This document shows positions 18,269 to 27,371 of a DNA stretch of 64,000 bases, one piece after another (the stretch's first letter is position 1; each line of letters begins with the position of its first letter). This stretch comes from Arthrobacter gandavensis. GTDB taxonomy: Bacteria > Actinomycetota > Actinomycetes > Actinomycetales > Micrococcaceae. The notes under the pieces are model-generated. The model saw nothing but the letters and a program-made list of their open reading frames with translations. It searched no databases and was not told where the DNA came from. The translations under genes and the position numbers were made by a program. The DNA lies in contig NZ_JADKYW010000005.1 of the NCBI RefSeq assembly GCF_015355785.1, positions 332,073 to 396,072 of the forward strand, written 5' to 3'.

Positions 18269-18493
18269 ATGAATGAAGCAGCAGCACTCCCGGCCGACAT
18301 CGAGGCCATGAGCTACGAACAGGCACGCGACGAACTCGTGGCCGTGGTGACCCGGCTGGAGGCAGGAGGAGCGAGCCTCGAAGAGTCGCTGGCACTCTGG
18401 GAGCGGGGCGAGGCGCTGGCTACCCGCTGCGAGTCCTGGCTCGAAGGCGCCCGGGAGCGCCTCGAGGCTGCCCGCGCAGCACGCGAGGCGTGA
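18269..18493 (+). CDS. xseB: Exodeoxyribonuclease VII small subunit
   Basis: A 74-residue helical hairpin protein that coats the coiled-coil arm of XseA; several copies associate per large subunit. The sequence shows the family signature [20 protein letters not shown] followed by [15 protein letters not shown]. Start supported by a TAGGAGA site nine bases upstream. It is second in the xseA-xseB operon, which ends at the perfect hairpin 18495-18523. Complete and of normal length. Confidence 0.95.
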   Translation: MNEAAALPADIEAMSYEQARDELVAVVTRLEAGGASLEESLALWERGEALATRCESWLEGARERLEAARAAREA

Positions 18494-18494
18494 G

Positions 18495-18523
18495 GTCCCG
18501 CTGCCGCGGGGCGGCAGCGGGAC
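18495..18523 (+). terminator. Hairpin ending xseA-xseB
   Basis: A perfect 13-bp stem (18495-18507 against 18511-18523) with a GGG loop immediately after the xseB stop; it also lies seven bases past the stop of the convergent aminotransferase and can serve both. Confidence 0.8.
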
Positions 18524-18529
18524 TAAGGG

Positions 18530-19762
18530 TTACGGCTTGGAGGTACCGGGCTTGTAAGTGCTGAGGAACTCCGCCAGGCGGGAGATGGCATCCTCGATGT
18601 CCTCCAGCGCCGGGAGCGTCACCATGCGGAAATGGTCAGGGCGGATCCAGTTGAATGCCGTGCCGTGGGAGACCAGGATCTTCTGCTGCTTAAGCAGGTC
18701 CAGCGCGAACATCTCATCCGATTCGATCGGATAGGCCTCAGGGTCCAGCTTCGGGAAAAGGTACAGCGCGCCCTCGGCGTTTTCGACGCTGACACCTGGA
18801 ATGTCATTGAGCATCTTGTGGGCGAGGTCGCGCTGCGCCTTGAGCCGGCCGCCGGGCAGGATCAGGTCATTGATGCTCTGGTATCCGCCAAGCGCGGTCT
18901 GGATCGCGTGCTGGGCCGGAACATTGGCGCACAGGCGCATGTTGGCCAGCAGGTTGATGCCCTCGATGTAATCCGCGGCGGCCCGCTTGGGACCCGAGAT
19001 GGTCATCCAGCCGCTGCGGAACCCTGCAATCCGGTAGGCCTTCGACAGACCGCTGAAAGTCAGGCAGAGGACATCATCCCCGGTGAGGGACGCCGCATTG
19101 ATGTGCACCGCGCCGTCGTACAGGATCTTTTCGTAGATCTCATCTGCAAAGATGATCAGGCCGTGTTTCCGGGCCAGGTCCACGATCTGGCGCAGCACGT
19201 ACTCCGGGTACACCGCGCCGGTGGGGTTGTTGGGGTTGATGAGCACTATGCCCTTGGTACGCGGAGTGATCCGCTCTTCCATATCGGGAACGTCGGGCCA
19301 CCAGTGGTTTTCCTCGTCGCAGAGGTAGTGCACGGCGGTGCCGCCGGCCAGGGAAACCGAGGCTGTCCACAGCGGGTAGTCCGGAGTCGGCACCAGTATC
19401 TCGTCGCCGGTGTCCAGCAGCGCCTGCAGCGACAGGGTGATCAGTTCGCTGACGCCGTTGCCCAGGTACACGTCATCGACGTCGATGTTCTGGATTCCGC
19501 GGCCCTGGTAGTACTGGACCACTGCCGTGCGTGCGGAGAAGATACCGCGGGAGTCGCTGTAGCCCTGGGCCGAGGGAAGGTGGCGGATCATGTCCACCAG
19601 GATTGCTTCCGGCGCCTCGAACCCGAAGGGCGCGGGATTGCCGATGTTCAGCTTCAGGATCCGCTGTCCCGCTGCTTCCATGCGCTGGGCGTGCTCTAGG
19701 AGCGGCCCGCGGATGTCATAGAGGACGTTGTGGAGCTTTTGGGACTGGGTGAATTCGGCCAT
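18530..19762 (-). CDS. PLP-dependent aminotransferase, AlaA type (alanine-synthesising)
   Basis: Fold-type I aminotransferase of 410 residues. It resembles AlaA/YfdZ enzymes that use glutamate and pyruvate to make alanine; the opening LHNVLYDIRGPLLEHAQRMEAAG followed by KLNIGNPAPFGFEAPEAI is typical of AlaA. Cofactor residues: LINPNNPTGAVYP (PLP-interacting Asn), FADEIYEKILYDG (Asp), SGLSKAYRIAGFRSGW (Schiff-base Lys, about residue 241). C-terminal FRMVTLPALEDIEDAI has the substrate-carboxylate Arg. Monocistronic between two hairpins. The substrate assignment rests on family likeness. Confidence 0.92.
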   Translation of the reverse strand: MAEFTQSQKLHNVLYDIRGPLLEHAQRMEAAGQRILKLNIGNPAPFGFEAPEAILVDMIRHLPSAQGYSDSRGIFSARTAVVQYYQGRGIQNIDVDDVYLGNGVSELITLSLQALLDTGDEILVPTPDYPLWTASVSLAGGTAVHYLCDEENHWWPDVPDMEERITPRTKGIVLINPNNPTGAVYPEYVLRQIVDLARKHGLIIFADEIYEKILYDGAVHINAASLTGDDVLCLTFSGLSKAYRIAGFRSGWMTISGPKRAAADYIEGINLLANMRLCANVPAQHAIQTALGGYQSINDLILPGGRLKAQRDLAHKMLNDIPGVSVENAEGALYLFPKLDPEAYPIESDEMFALDLLKQQKILVSHGTAFNWIRPDHFRMVTLPALEDIEDAISRLAEFLSTYKPGTSKP

Positions 19763-19810
19763 CTACACAGAATGCCATAATCGTCTCCGTCCCTCCCCAG
19801 CCGCTACGCC

Positions 19811-19864
19811 GAGATAGCAGAAACTGCCCGTATGGCGCGCCATACGGGCAGTTTCTGTCATCTC
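19811..19864 (-). terminator. Long palindrome ending the osmoprotectant operon
   Basis: A 40-base perfect inverted repeat (19818-19857) extended by a further five base pairs outside a two-base mismatch (19811-19815 against 19860-19864). It follows the last gene of the minus-strand operon by 22 bases, so termination is the simplest role. Confidence 0.8.
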
Positions 19865-19886
19865 GATGAGGGGGAAGGGTTGGAGA

Positions 19887-20855
19887 TTAGGCCAGGCCCT
19901 TTTCTTCCAGCCACGCCTGGGCGGCGTCCTTCGGGTCCTGCTTCTGGTCTCCGGAGACCGCCTGGTTCAGCGAAATCAGGTCCTCAGTGGTCAGCATCGA
20001 GGAGATGTTGTTGAGCACGTCCTGCGCCTCCTGCGAGACGGCGTCCAGGTTGACCAGCGGGACAACCTGCTGGGCAATGAAGTTATTCTTCGGGTCCTCG
20101 AGCACCACCAGCGAGTTCTCCTCGATGGAAGGTGTGGTGGTGTAGATATCCGCTGCCTGGACCTTGTCCGTCAGCAGTGCCTGCAGAGTGGCCTCGCCGC
20201 CGCCGTCGTTGATGGCTTCGAAGCCTGCCGGCTCGCAGCCGTACTTTTCCTTCAGTCCGGGCAGGCCGTAGGCGCGTTCCTGGAAAGTGGTGGGTGCGCC
20301 GATGGTGATTTCGCCGCAGACCTCGGCGAGGTCCTCGAGGGAGGTCAGGCTGTACTTCTCGGCCGTAGCCTGCGTGACCACCAGGGCGTCCTTGCTCTCG
20401 GCCTCAGCCGGTTCCAGCACCGCGATGTTCATGTCCGGCGACTCTTCCTTCAAGGCATCCGGAAGGGCGTCCATGATCTCTTCGGCGGACTGCGCAGTGG
20501 CTTCGGTATCAGCGAAGAGCAGCAGGTTACCGCTGTAGTCCGGAATGACCTGCACCGATCCGTCTTCGAGCGCACGGTAGTAGATCTCCCGTGAACCGAT
20601 GCCGGGCTGCGTGGTGGCCTGGATACCTTCGGCGTTCAGGGCGCCGGCGTAGATCTCGGCGATGATCTGGGACTCGGGGAAGTCGGCCGAACCCACAACC
20701 AGTGTTGCGGAGTCCTGCGCACCGGTGGGCGCGGAGGACGATTCGACACTCTGCGGATCCGAGTTGGCGCCGCACGCGGCGAGCATCAGGACCGTGGCGA
20801 TGCCTGCGGCACCGGTGAGGGTTTTTCGGGTGCCCGGACGGGTAAGAGTTCTCAT
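19887..20855 (-). CDS. Osmoprotectant ABC transporter substrate-binding lipoprotein (OpuCC/OsmX type)
   Basis: Receptor for quaternary ammonium compatible solutes such as glycine betaine, choline or carnitine; 322 residues. Lipobox LMLAAC near residue 28, a Ser/Pro linker, then the OpuAC domain: LVVGSADFPESQIIAEIYAG, GIGSREIYYRALEDGSVQVIPDYSGNLL (in pieces), PTFQERAYGLPGLKEKYG and aromatic residues of the ligand box. Its start overlaps the upstream permease stop by four bases. Last gene of the operon. Which solute is bound cannot be told. Confidence 0.93.
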   Translation of the reverse strand: MRTLTRPGTRKTLTGAAGIATVLMLAACGANSDPQSVESSSAPTGAQDSATLVVGSADFPESQIIAEIYAGALNAEGIQATTQPGIGSREIYYRALEDGSVQVIPDYSGNLLLFADTEATAQSAEEIMDALPDALKEESPDMNIAVLEPAEAESKDALVVTQATAEKYSLTSLEDLAEVCGEITIGAPTTFQERAYGLPGLKEKYGCEPAGFEAINDGGGEATLQALLTDKVQAADIYTTTPSIEENSLVVLEDPKNNFIAQQVVPLVNLDAVSQEAQDVLNNISSMLTTEDLISLNQAVSGDQKQDPKDAAQAWLEEKGLA

Positions 20856-21601
20856 GCTGTTGTTCTTTCTGCGAGGCCGGCAGGCGATGGCTGCCGGCGG
20901 CGGTGGTTGGCCGGTTTCCGGGATCCGCTGCGCAGACCCGGCGAAAGCGCGAGGCGCTGGACGGCCGCCAGCACCAAGTCAACGGCGAGGGCCAGCAGCG
21001 CGATCAGCAGCGCTCCTCCGAAGAGGCGCCCGTTGTCCCGCAGCTGGGTTCCCTCGATCAGGTACACGCCCATCCCGCCCAGGGAGATGAACGCCACCAC
21101 CGAGACGGTGGCCAGGACCTGCAGCACGGCGGCACGGACGCCGCCAAAGACGACCTTGAACCCGTTGGGCAGTTCGACCCGAAACAGGATCTGAAGTTCG
21201 TTCATGCCCATGGCGCGCGCGGCGTCAACAACCGTACGGTCCACGGAGGAAATGCCTGCATACACTCCTGCCAGCAGCGGCGGAATCGCCAGCAGCACCA
21301 GTGCCCAGATAGGCGGCATCAGGCCGATTCCGGCAAGCAGCACAAACAGGAACACCAGCCCCAGCGTTGGCAGGGCTCGCAGGATGCCCGCACCGGAGAC
21401 GACGACGACGCGGCCGCGGCCGGTGTGCCCGATGTACAGTCCCAGCGGCACCGCGATCAGGGCCGCAATGCCGACGGCGAGGGCCGTGTAGCCAAGGTGT
21501 TCCAGGATCCGCTGCGGAATGCTGCCCGTACCGGTCCAGGAACTCTCAGCGGTCAGCCACTCGAACATCTGCACGAGGACGTTGTTGGATGAGTAGTCCA
21601 T
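20852..21601 (-). CDS. Osmoprotectant ABC transporter permease (OpuCD type)
   Basis: A 249-residue inner-membrane permease with a binding-protein-dependent transport domain of about six helices; the ATPase-contact loop is VDAARAMGMNELQILFRVEL (about residues 131-150). The N-terminal SIPQRILEHLGYTALAVGIAA and ILRALPTLGLVFLF are typical of OpuCB/OpuCD proteins. Start and stop overlap with neighbouring genes, showing tight coupling. It would pair with the second permease at 21601-22293 to form the heterodimeric channel. Confidence 0.93.
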   Translation of the reverse strand: MDYSSNNVLVQMFEWLTAESSWTGTGSIPQRILEHLGYTALAVGIAALIAVPLGLYIGHTGRGRVVVVSGAGILRALPTLGLVFLFVLLAGIGLMPPIWALVLLAIPPLLAGVYAGISSVDRTVVDAARAMGMNELQILFRVELPNGFKVVFGGVRAAVLQVLATVSVVAFISLGGMGVYLIEGTQLRDNGRLFGGALLIALLALAVDLVLAAVQRLALSPGLRSGSRKPANHRRRQPSPAGLAERTTA

Positions 21602-22293
21602 CAGCCTGCCGCCGTCCGCGCTTCGACCGTGTTCAGCGGCAGCTTGGGTCCGCCGCGTCTGACGGCCCGGCTCCAGGGGGTGAAGAGACGCTGCGCCAGC
21701 ACCAGGACCAGGTCCAGCATGAGGGCCAGCAGCAGGATCAGAGCTATGCCGATCACGATCTCAGTGGGGAAGTTGCGGTACAGGCCGTCCATGAACAGCC
21801 GGCCCAGGCTGTCTATGCCAAGCAGCGCTCCCACGCTCACCAGGGACATGTTGGATACCGAGATCACCCGCAGTCCGGCGAACAGCACCGGCAGGGAAAG
21901 CGGGAGGTCGACCGCGAAGAAGCGCCGCACCGGGCGGTAGCCCATGGCCGTGGCGGCCTGGCGGACATCGTCGTCCACCGAGTTCAGCGCATCCACGGTG
22001 GAGCGGACCAGCAGGGCGACCGCGTAGATGGTAAGCGCCACCACCACGTTGGTGATGTCCAGGACACGGGTTCCGAGGATCACCGGCAGGAGGACGAACA
22101 GGGCCAGCGACGGAATCGTATAGAGGATCGCTGAGGATGCCAGGATCGCTCCCCCGGCGAACCGGTGCAGCCGGGCGAACTGGGCCAGCGGCACGGCGAT
22201 CAGCAGGCCGAGCACCAGCGGCACCACGGCCTGGAACAGGTGCAGCGCAGTCAGCCGGGAGATCATCTCCGTGTTGGCCCAGAACCAGTCCAT
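21601..22293 (-). CDS. Osmoprotectant ABC transporter permease (OpuCB type)
   Basis: A 230-residue permease paralogous to the next gene: six predicted membrane helices and an ATPase-contact loop DDVRQAATAMGYRPVRRFFA near residues 113-132, preceded by TIPSLALFVLLPVILG. It starts two bases after the stop of the ATPase gene and its stop touches the start of the following permease, so all four genes are one transcript. Membrane-embedded half of the compatible-solute channel. Confidence 0.93.
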   Translation of the reverse strand: MDWFWANTEMISRLTALHLFQAVVPLVLGLLIAVPLAQFARLHRFAGGAILASSAILYTIPSLALFVLLPVILGTRVLDITNVVVALTIYAVALLVRSTVDALNSVDDDVRQAATAMGYRPVRRFFAVDLPLSLPVLFAGLRVISVSNMSLVSVGALLGIDSLGRLFMDGLYRNFPTEIVIGIALILLLALMLDLVLVLAQRLFTPWSRAVRRGGPKLPLNTVEARTAAG

Positions 22294-22295
22294 GC

Positions 22296-23465
22296 TCAGA
22301 CCGCCGAGCCGTGCAGCGCCTTGCCGCGGCGCAGCCGGGCGGCTTCGATCAGTTCGAAGATTTCACCGGCCCGGACAATGCCTGCGGCTGCTCCCTCGTC
22401 ATCCACCACGACGCCGAGGCCGGAGGGCGAGGACAGGGCGGCATCCAGCGCGCTGCGCAGGCTCTCTCCGCGGCGGTGCAGGGATCCGCCGGGGACCAGA
22501 CTGTCCGGGGAGGTCACGGATTCCCGGTTGCTGGCCGGCACCCAGCCCAGCGGCCGTCCGGCATTGTCAACGGCCAGCGCCCAGCCGCCGTGGACCGCAA
22601 CGGCAGGGTCCGCCAGCTCCGCCGGGTTCAGGGTCTGGACCGGATACACGGGTACCGCGGTGCCGGGCTGGAAGCCCAGGTGCCGGAAACCGCGGTCGCG
22701 GCCCACGAAACCGGCAACGAAGTCATCAACCGGGGCCCGCAGGATTCCTTCCGGACTGTCGTATTGCGCAAGGCGCCCCCCGACGGCAAAGACCGCTACC
22801 TTGTCTCCCAGAATTGTCGCCTCATCAATGTCATGGGTGACGAACACGATGGTCTTGGCAAGGTCCCGCTGAAGACGCAGCAGCTCCTGCTGCAGTTCGC
22901 TGCGGACCACGGGGTCCACCGCACTGAACGGCTCATCCATCAGCAGCACCGGAGGATCCGCGGCCAGGGCGCGCGCAACTCCCACGCGCTGCTGCTGTCC
23001 GCCGGAAAGCTGGCCCGGGTAGCGCTTGCCCATGGCTGATTCCAGGCCAACGACGTCGAGCAGTTCCGCGGCCCGGGCCCGGGCCTGCTTCCGCGAAACC
23101 CCGTTGAGGCGCGGAACGGTGGCTATGTTGTCTAGGACTGAGCGGTGCGGGAGCAGCCCGGAGGACTGCATGACGTATCCCATGGAGCGGCGCAGCGCTG
23201 AAGGGGCAATCCCGGACGCATCTTTGCCATCAACGTGGATGGTGCCGGACGTCGGTTCCACCATCCTGTTGATCATCCGCAGGGACGTCGTCTTGCCGCA
23301 GCCCGAGGGACCCACGAAAACAGTGATGGCGCCCTTGGCAATGTCCAGGGACAGGTTGTCCACGGCAGCCGACTCCGCGCCGGCGTAGGACTTCGTGATG
23401 TTGCGGAAGCGGATCATGGGCTCGGCGGAACCCGGCCGGGCCGGTGTGGCGTCCGGAATCGACAT
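22296..23465 (-). CDS. Osmoprotectant ABC transporter ATPase (OpuCA/ProV type)
   Basis: Cytoplasmic ATPase of the betaine/choline-type importer, 389 residues. Walker A GPSGCGKTTSLRMINRM, signature LSGGQQQRVGVARALA, Walker B VLLMDEPFSAVDP and H-loop VTHDIDEATILGDKVAVF are all intact. The C-terminal 120 residues form a degenerate pair of CBS-like motifs (VVVDDEGAAAGIVRAGEIFELI), the region that senses ionic strength in OpuA. The ATG at 23465 follows GGAGG by seven bases; a longer in-frame start at 23501 is less likely. First gene of the four-gene operon. Confidence 0.94.
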   Translation of the reverse strand: MSIPDATPARPGSAEPMIRFRNITKSYAGAESAAVDNLSLDIAKGAITVFVGPSGCGKTTSLRMINRMVEPTSGTIHVDGKDASGIAPSALRRSMGYVMQSSGLLPHRSVLDNIATVPRLNGVSRKQARARAAELLDVVGLESAMGKRYPGQLSGGQQQRVGVARALAADPPVLLMDEPFSAVDPVVRSELQQELLRLQRDLAKTIVFVTHDIDEATILGDKVAVFAVGGRLAQYDSPEGILRAPVDDFVAGFVGRDRGFRHLGFQPGTAVPVYPVQTLNPAELADPAVAVHGGWALAVDNAGRPLGWVPASNRESVTSPDSLVPGGSLHRRGESLRSALDAALSSPSGLGVVVDDEGAAAGIVRAGEIFELIEAARLRRGKALHGSAV

Positions 23466-23592
23466 AGCTGCCTCCGTGGTTGGGGTGCGACGGGCTCGCA
23501 TACGGGTAAAAAACGGCAGTATGCTGACAAGCCGTGGAATTAAGCTATGTGCTTTCCTGCCCCCGAGTCCAGCAGGAGTTTGGTTTACGCGC

Positions 23593-24054
23593 CTAGCGTA
23601 GCGGCGCGGTTCCGCCCCGGGGCGCAGCGTTCAGCAGTTTCAGTGCCGCGTCAACCAAACCCACCCGTTCCAGGCCCGCAACCTCGGCCAGGGGGAACCA
23701 GGCTGCCTCGTCGGTGCTGCCGGCCGCCTCGTGCACCAAACTGCCCGCAGTGACCCGGGCCCGGTAGATCACCCGCAGCGCGTGGAGCATCCTGCCCTCG
23801 CCGCGCATCCGGCGCTCAGCCGGAATGAAGTGGCTGTCCACGCCCAGCAGGTCTTCCAGCTCTACGGTGAAGCCTGTTTCTTCGAGGACCTCACGGACAG
23901 CGGCGGTAGGAGCGTCCTCGCCGTACTCCAGGCCTCCGCCGGGCAGCGTCCAGGCGGAGTTGCCGTGCTGGTTCCAGTGGGCCAGCAGGATCTGCCCGTC
24001 CCGGACCACCACGGCATAGGCGCCTACCCGGACATCGAAGCCGCGCCCGCTCAT
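23593..24054 (-). CDS. NUDIX hydrolase
   Basis: A 153-residue pyrophosphohydrolase. The Nudix box is visible as GGGLEYGEDAPTAAVREVLE followed by ETGF, matching GX5EX7REUXEEXGU. The N-terminus VRVGAYAVVVRDGQILLAHW is typical of the ADP-ribose/NDP-sugar or MutT-like groups; the substrate cannot be decided. Its ATG overlaps the stop of the preceding kinase gene by four bases, so the two are translationally coupled. The C-terminal EAAWFPLAEVAGLERVGLVD completes the fold. Confidence 0.9.
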   Translation of the reverse strand: MSGRGFDVRVGAYAVVVRDGQILLAHWNQHGNSAWTLPGGGLEYGEDAPTAAVREVLEETGFTVELEDLLGVDSHFIPAERRMRGEGRMLHALRVIYRARVTAGSLVHEAAGSTDEAAWFPLAEVAGLERVGLVDAALKLLNAAPRGGTAPLR

Positions 24055-24974
24055 GCCGGTCCGCCCTGCAGGAGGTAACGCACGCCGAACACGGGGTCCT
24101 GGCTGAGGAACCGGACATCGCCCAGGCCGCGGGCAGACAACCCTGCCAGCAGAAGGTCCTGGAGCATCGGCTGGTGCACCCCGATTCCACCGCCCACTAC
24201 TACCGGCCCGCTGATGCCCAGCCGCGCCGCGACGTCGGCCACCAGGGACGCCAGGTCCCGGGCTGCCGTGGCTATGATGCTGCGGCTGGGTGCGTGGCCC
24301 TCCTGGGCCGCCTCGAAGACCACCTGTGCCATGGAAGCCCAGTAACGCCGGCCGGTGTCGGCATGGAACCGGCCGATCAGCGCATCCGGGGCTTCCACGC
24401 CGACGGCGAGCAGCAGCTCCGCTGCCAGCCGGTCCGTCCGTTGTCCCAGGTCATGGAGGCGGAGTGTGTGGCGCACGGCTTCGCGGCCGATCCAGTAGGC
24501 GCTGCCTTCGTCTCCGAGCAGGTAGCCCCACCCGCCGGATCGGGCCTGCCTGCCGTCCGGAGCCATTCCCCAGGCCACGGAACCGGTACCGGCGATCAGT
24601 CCGATGCCGTCCGGTGCCTCGCCTGCGGCCAGGATCAGCCGCGTGTCATGGACCACGGTCACCTCTGCCGCGGGGACATGTTCCAGGATCAGGTCCCCCA
24701 GCGCCGCCGCGTCCTGCTCCGTGTCCACTCCCCCGGACCCCGCGATGACGCGGGTTACGCCGTCGGTACCCAGTGCGGCGAAGATCTCTGCCAGGTTGTG
24801 GCGCGCCTGTTCCCGTGAAACATTCTGCACATTCGCACTTCCGCTGACGGCTTCGGCGACTGTGACCTGGCCCTCGAGCCGGACTCCGTGGGTTTTGGTG
24901 CCCCCGATGTCGAGGCCGATGGCCGTCATTTGCAGGTCTGGGCCGGTGCCGGATGCGCTGGTGCTCGATTGCAT
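24051..24974 (-). CDS. N-acetylglucosamine kinase-like protein (BadF/BadG/BcrA/BcrD ATPase family)
   Basis: A 307-residue member of the ASKHA sugar-kinase fold. Phosphate-1 motif GLDIGGTKTHGVRLEG (about residues 18-33), phosphate-2 LIAGTGSVAWGM, and a C-terminal adenosine motif PVVVGGGIGVHQPML. These point to an ATP-dependent amino-sugar kinase, usually N-acetylglucosamine kinase in actinobacteria, feeding recycled or chitin-derived sugars into metabolism. An N-terminal tail of about 15 residues precedes the fold; the internal ATG at residue 16 is an alternative start. Coupled to the NUDIX gene by a four-base overlap. Confidence 0.86.
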   Translation of the reverse strand: MQSSTSASGTGPDLQMTAIGLDIGGTKTHGVRLEGQVTVAEAVSGSANVQNVSREQARHNLAEIFAALGTDGVTRVIAGSGGVDTEQDAAALGDLILEHVPAAEVTVVHDTRLILAAGEAPDGIGLIAGTGSVAWGMAPDGRQARSGGWGYLLGDEGSAYWIGREAVRHTLRLHDLGQRTDRLAAELLLAVGVEAPDALIGRFHADTGRRYWASMAQVVFEAAQEGHAPSRSIIATAARDLASLVADVAARLGISGPVVVGGGIGVHQPMLQDLLLAGLSARGLGDVRFLSQDPVFGVRYLLQGGPA

Positions 24975-25045
24975 TCCCTTAGCCTACGCAGGTGAGGTGC
25001 TTCACCGGATATCGAACGGCCATTTGACGCTTCCAGCCGTGCAGG

Positions 25046-26311
25046 TCAGGCACCCGGGCTCCGTTCCGCGAGCTCCAGGAGCCCTTCCGCGGCGGCAAGC
25101 CGCAGCGCCGCGTTGGACTGCCGGTCCAGGCCGCGTCCGTCCCGCGCTCCGGGAACGAGGCTGAGCGCCACACCGGCCGCACGTGCGTTCAGCGCGGCAG
25201 CTGAACTGCCCGCCTCTTCCGCTGCAGATTCGAAGCCTGCCCCGTATTCCGCCAGCCCGTCCGGCAGCGCCGATTCCGGCGACAGCCGCGCCAGGACCGC
25301 GAGGTGGCCCAGGAAACAGGCCAGGTCATCAATGCGGTGTCCGGGACCCAGGCCGTCCACGTCCAGGACCCCGGTGATCCTGCCGTCCGCCGTGAGCAGG
25401 TTCCCCTCGTAGAAGTCACCGTGCACGGGAACCACGGGTCCGGGGTCGAGGCCTTCAACCATCGCTTCGATTCTGCTGGAGATTCCGAAGATCCGTCGCC
25501 TGCCCGCGGCCAGGACATCGGCTGCGGCCCGCCCGTAGGCGCGCGCACGCTCAGCCCACGCGGGGCGCCTGCGCAGTTCCAGCGCCGCGGCCGGGAGCGC
25601 GTCAAGGATCCGGATCAAGTCTGCTGACGTGAGAGGGCTGGAGCCGTCCGCCAGCGCGTGAAGCAGCGGCCTTCCCGGAAGCGGGGAGAGAGCGACGGCG
25701 CTTCGGCCCTCGGTCCCTGCCAGCAGTGCGGCGGCGGGGACCGGGGATTCGGCCAGCAGCCGGTGCCGATGCCGCAGGCCTTCTGCATGGGCGGGCAGCA
25801 CCACCTTGACGTATGCCTCGTCCCCGCCCTGCACCGCGTGCACGACCGCCCGCCGCAGGGGCCTGTAGCCAATGACCGTCAGGTCCAGGCCACCGACATC
25901 TGCAGCGCCGAAGATCTGCCGGGCTATGTCGGGCGGGGAAAGTGCCCATGCCAGATCCGGGAGCAGCGGGTCGGAGGGGTGAAGCCAGAGGAAAAGCCGA
26001 ACTCCGGACAGCGAGGTCCGCAGCACCGGTCCGGCAGCAGCAGCGCCGTACGTTGTCGCCCCCGCGTAGAGAGTCAGGGGCCCGCCCTCGCGGTCGATTG
26101 CACGAACGCGGTAGAGCGCAGTTGCCCCGGCCCCGGGACGGTCAAAGGTGCGCTCATGGACCCATGAGTCCAGGACGAGGCGCCGGGAGGCCAGGAGTTC
26201 GGCCAGGGGAACGGCAAGGCCGGTTCCTTCGAGCAGGACGCGTGCCGGGACCGGATGCGGGCTTCGCCCTGAACCCGGACGGCCTGGTTCCCTGCAGCCG
26301 CCGGACCTCAT
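25046..26311 (-). CDS. Phosphotransferase (APH/choline-kinase fold) family protein
   Basis: A 421-residue protein with the aminoglycoside-phosphotransferase fold in its C-terminal half: VPVHGDFYEGNLL (catalytic loop HxDxxxxN, Asp near residue 293) and GVLDVDGLGPGHRIDDLACFLG (metal-binding DxD-like segment). The N-terminal half (about 180 residues) is variable and contains the nucleotide-binding beta sheet. Substrates in this family include aminoglycosides, choline and sugars such as maltose; resistance should not be assumed. The start at 26311 lacks a clear ribosome site and lies ten bases after the previous stop, so the true start may be further in. Confidence 0.72.
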   Translation of the reverse strand: MRSGGCREPGRPGSGRSPHPVPARVLLEGTGLAVPLAELLASRRLVLDSWVHERTFDRPGAGATALYRVRAIDREGGPLTLYAGATTYGAAAAGPVLRTSLSGVRLFLWLHPSDPLLPDLAWALSPPDIARQIFGAADVGGLDLTVIGYRPLRRAVVHAVQGGDEAYVKVVLPAHAEGLRHRHRLLAESPVPAAALLAGTEGRSAVALSPLPGRPLLHALADGSSPLTSADLIRILDALPAAALELRRRPAWAERARAYGRAAADVLAAGRRRIFGISSRIEAMVEGLDPGPVVPVHGDFYEGNLLTADGRITGVLDVDGLGPGHRIDDLACFLGHLAVLARLSPESALPDGLAEYGAGFESAAEEAGSSAAALNARAAGVALSLVPGARDGRGLDRQSNAALRLAAAEGLLELAERSPGA

Positions 26312-26321
26312 TGCGCTGGGG

Positions 26322-27275
26322 CTAGGCCCGCCGGCGCTGCAGGACGTCGTCCAGGTTCAGGATGCCGGTAGCGGTCCGGGGCTCGATCGCGGTGCTGCCC
26401 GCTGCCGGAGCGGCAACCGAACGGATGGGAGTCTTCAGAACGGGTTTGGGCGCAGCTGGAACAGCCAGGGGCTCCGGTGCCGGGCGGGGAGCCGCCGGAG
26501 CGTCCACATACGTCGGTTTCGGAACTGCCACGGGCTGCCACGAAGCAGCTTCGGCACTCTTTGCGGCTTCGGCCAGGGCAGCCGCCCGCAGCTCCTGCGC
26601 GGTCAGCCGTGGAATGGGCTTGGGCTGCGGAGCCGCGGGACGTACGGGCTCTGCAGCTGCCGGAAGAACGGCAGGGCCGTCTCCATCATTGCCGGCGGCG
26701 TCGAACACCGTGTCAGCTTTCGGGTTGCTGCGCACCGGGGCCTGCGGGCGTGAGTCCTGGTTCGTTACGGCCGCAGCTGCAGCACGGCGGGCCCGGCGTT
26801 CGCGCCTGTCGCGGACTGCGAGGCTCCGCAGCGAAGCCACCACGGCAGCGGCACCGAGGGCAGCAGCGGCGGGGATCCAGCCGGACACGGCGCCCAGGAG
26901 TGCGGCTGCGCCTCCGCCGACGACCGCGACCACACAGAACAGCCCGAGGACGGCCAGCGACAGCCTGCCGTAGCGGATTTTCAGGGGTCCGGCAGTAGCC
27001 GGAAGAACGCCGCCGGAGAGGGCAGCACCTGCCGCAGAGCCCGCTCTCAGGTGCGGCGTGTGCTGGACGCCGTTGCTGGTGTTGTACATGGTGTTCCCCT
27101 GAGAACTCGGGTTCGGTTCGGTGGCGGCACTGCTGGGCGCGCGTTCGGCGGTGCCGGTACGTCCCGGGGACGGCGCGGGCACCTGCTTTCCGTGCAGGTA
27201 CTGAGGGGCAACCCACAGCAACCAGAGCCCGACGGCTGCCGCCAGGACGAGGGAGCTGTTAAGAGGGAAGTCCAC
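26322..27275 (-). CDS. Membrane protein of the galU-rimJ neighbourhood (Rv0996-like position)
   Basis: A 317-residue protein with an N-terminal membrane helix (VLAAAVGLWLLWVAPQYL), two adjacent central hydrophobic segments (about residues 102-146), and a long Pro/Ala-rich, probably disordered cytoplasmic tail. It is downstream of galU and a RimJ-type gene, the place taken by the uncharacterised membrane protein Rv0996 in Mycobacterium tuberculosis, so it is probably the positional equivalent; this is inference from order, not alignment. The final segment ATGILNLDDVLQRRRA looks conserved and charged. Function unknown. Confidence 0.72.
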   Translation of the reverse strand: MDFPLNSSLVLAAAVGLWLLWVAPQYLHGKQVPAPSPGRTGTAERAPSSAATEPNPSSQGNTMYNTSNGVQHTPHLRAGSAAGAALSGGVLPATAGPLKIRYGRLSLAVLGLFCVVAVVGGGAAALLGAVSGWIPAAAALGAAAVVASLRSLAVRDRRERRARRAAAAAVTNQDSRPQAPVRSNPKADTVFDAAGNDGDGPAVLPAAAEPVRPAAPQPKPIPRLTAQELRAAALAEAAKSAEAASWQPVAVPKPTYVDAPAAPRPAPEPLAVPAAPKPVLKTPIRSVAAPAAGSTAIEPRTATGILNLDDVLQRRRA

Positions 27276-27371
27276 AACTATGACCGTAGAAGAAAACCCT
27301 CATCAGGCGCGGGATTGGAAAGGGGTGTGTCGAATCACGGCTACTGGAACCTGCCCGCATATAACCCGAGG

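Noticed and set aside
25046..26311. Aminoglycoside-resistance gene
   Set aside because: The APH fold is shared by many kinases with other substrates and nothing in the context points to resistance.
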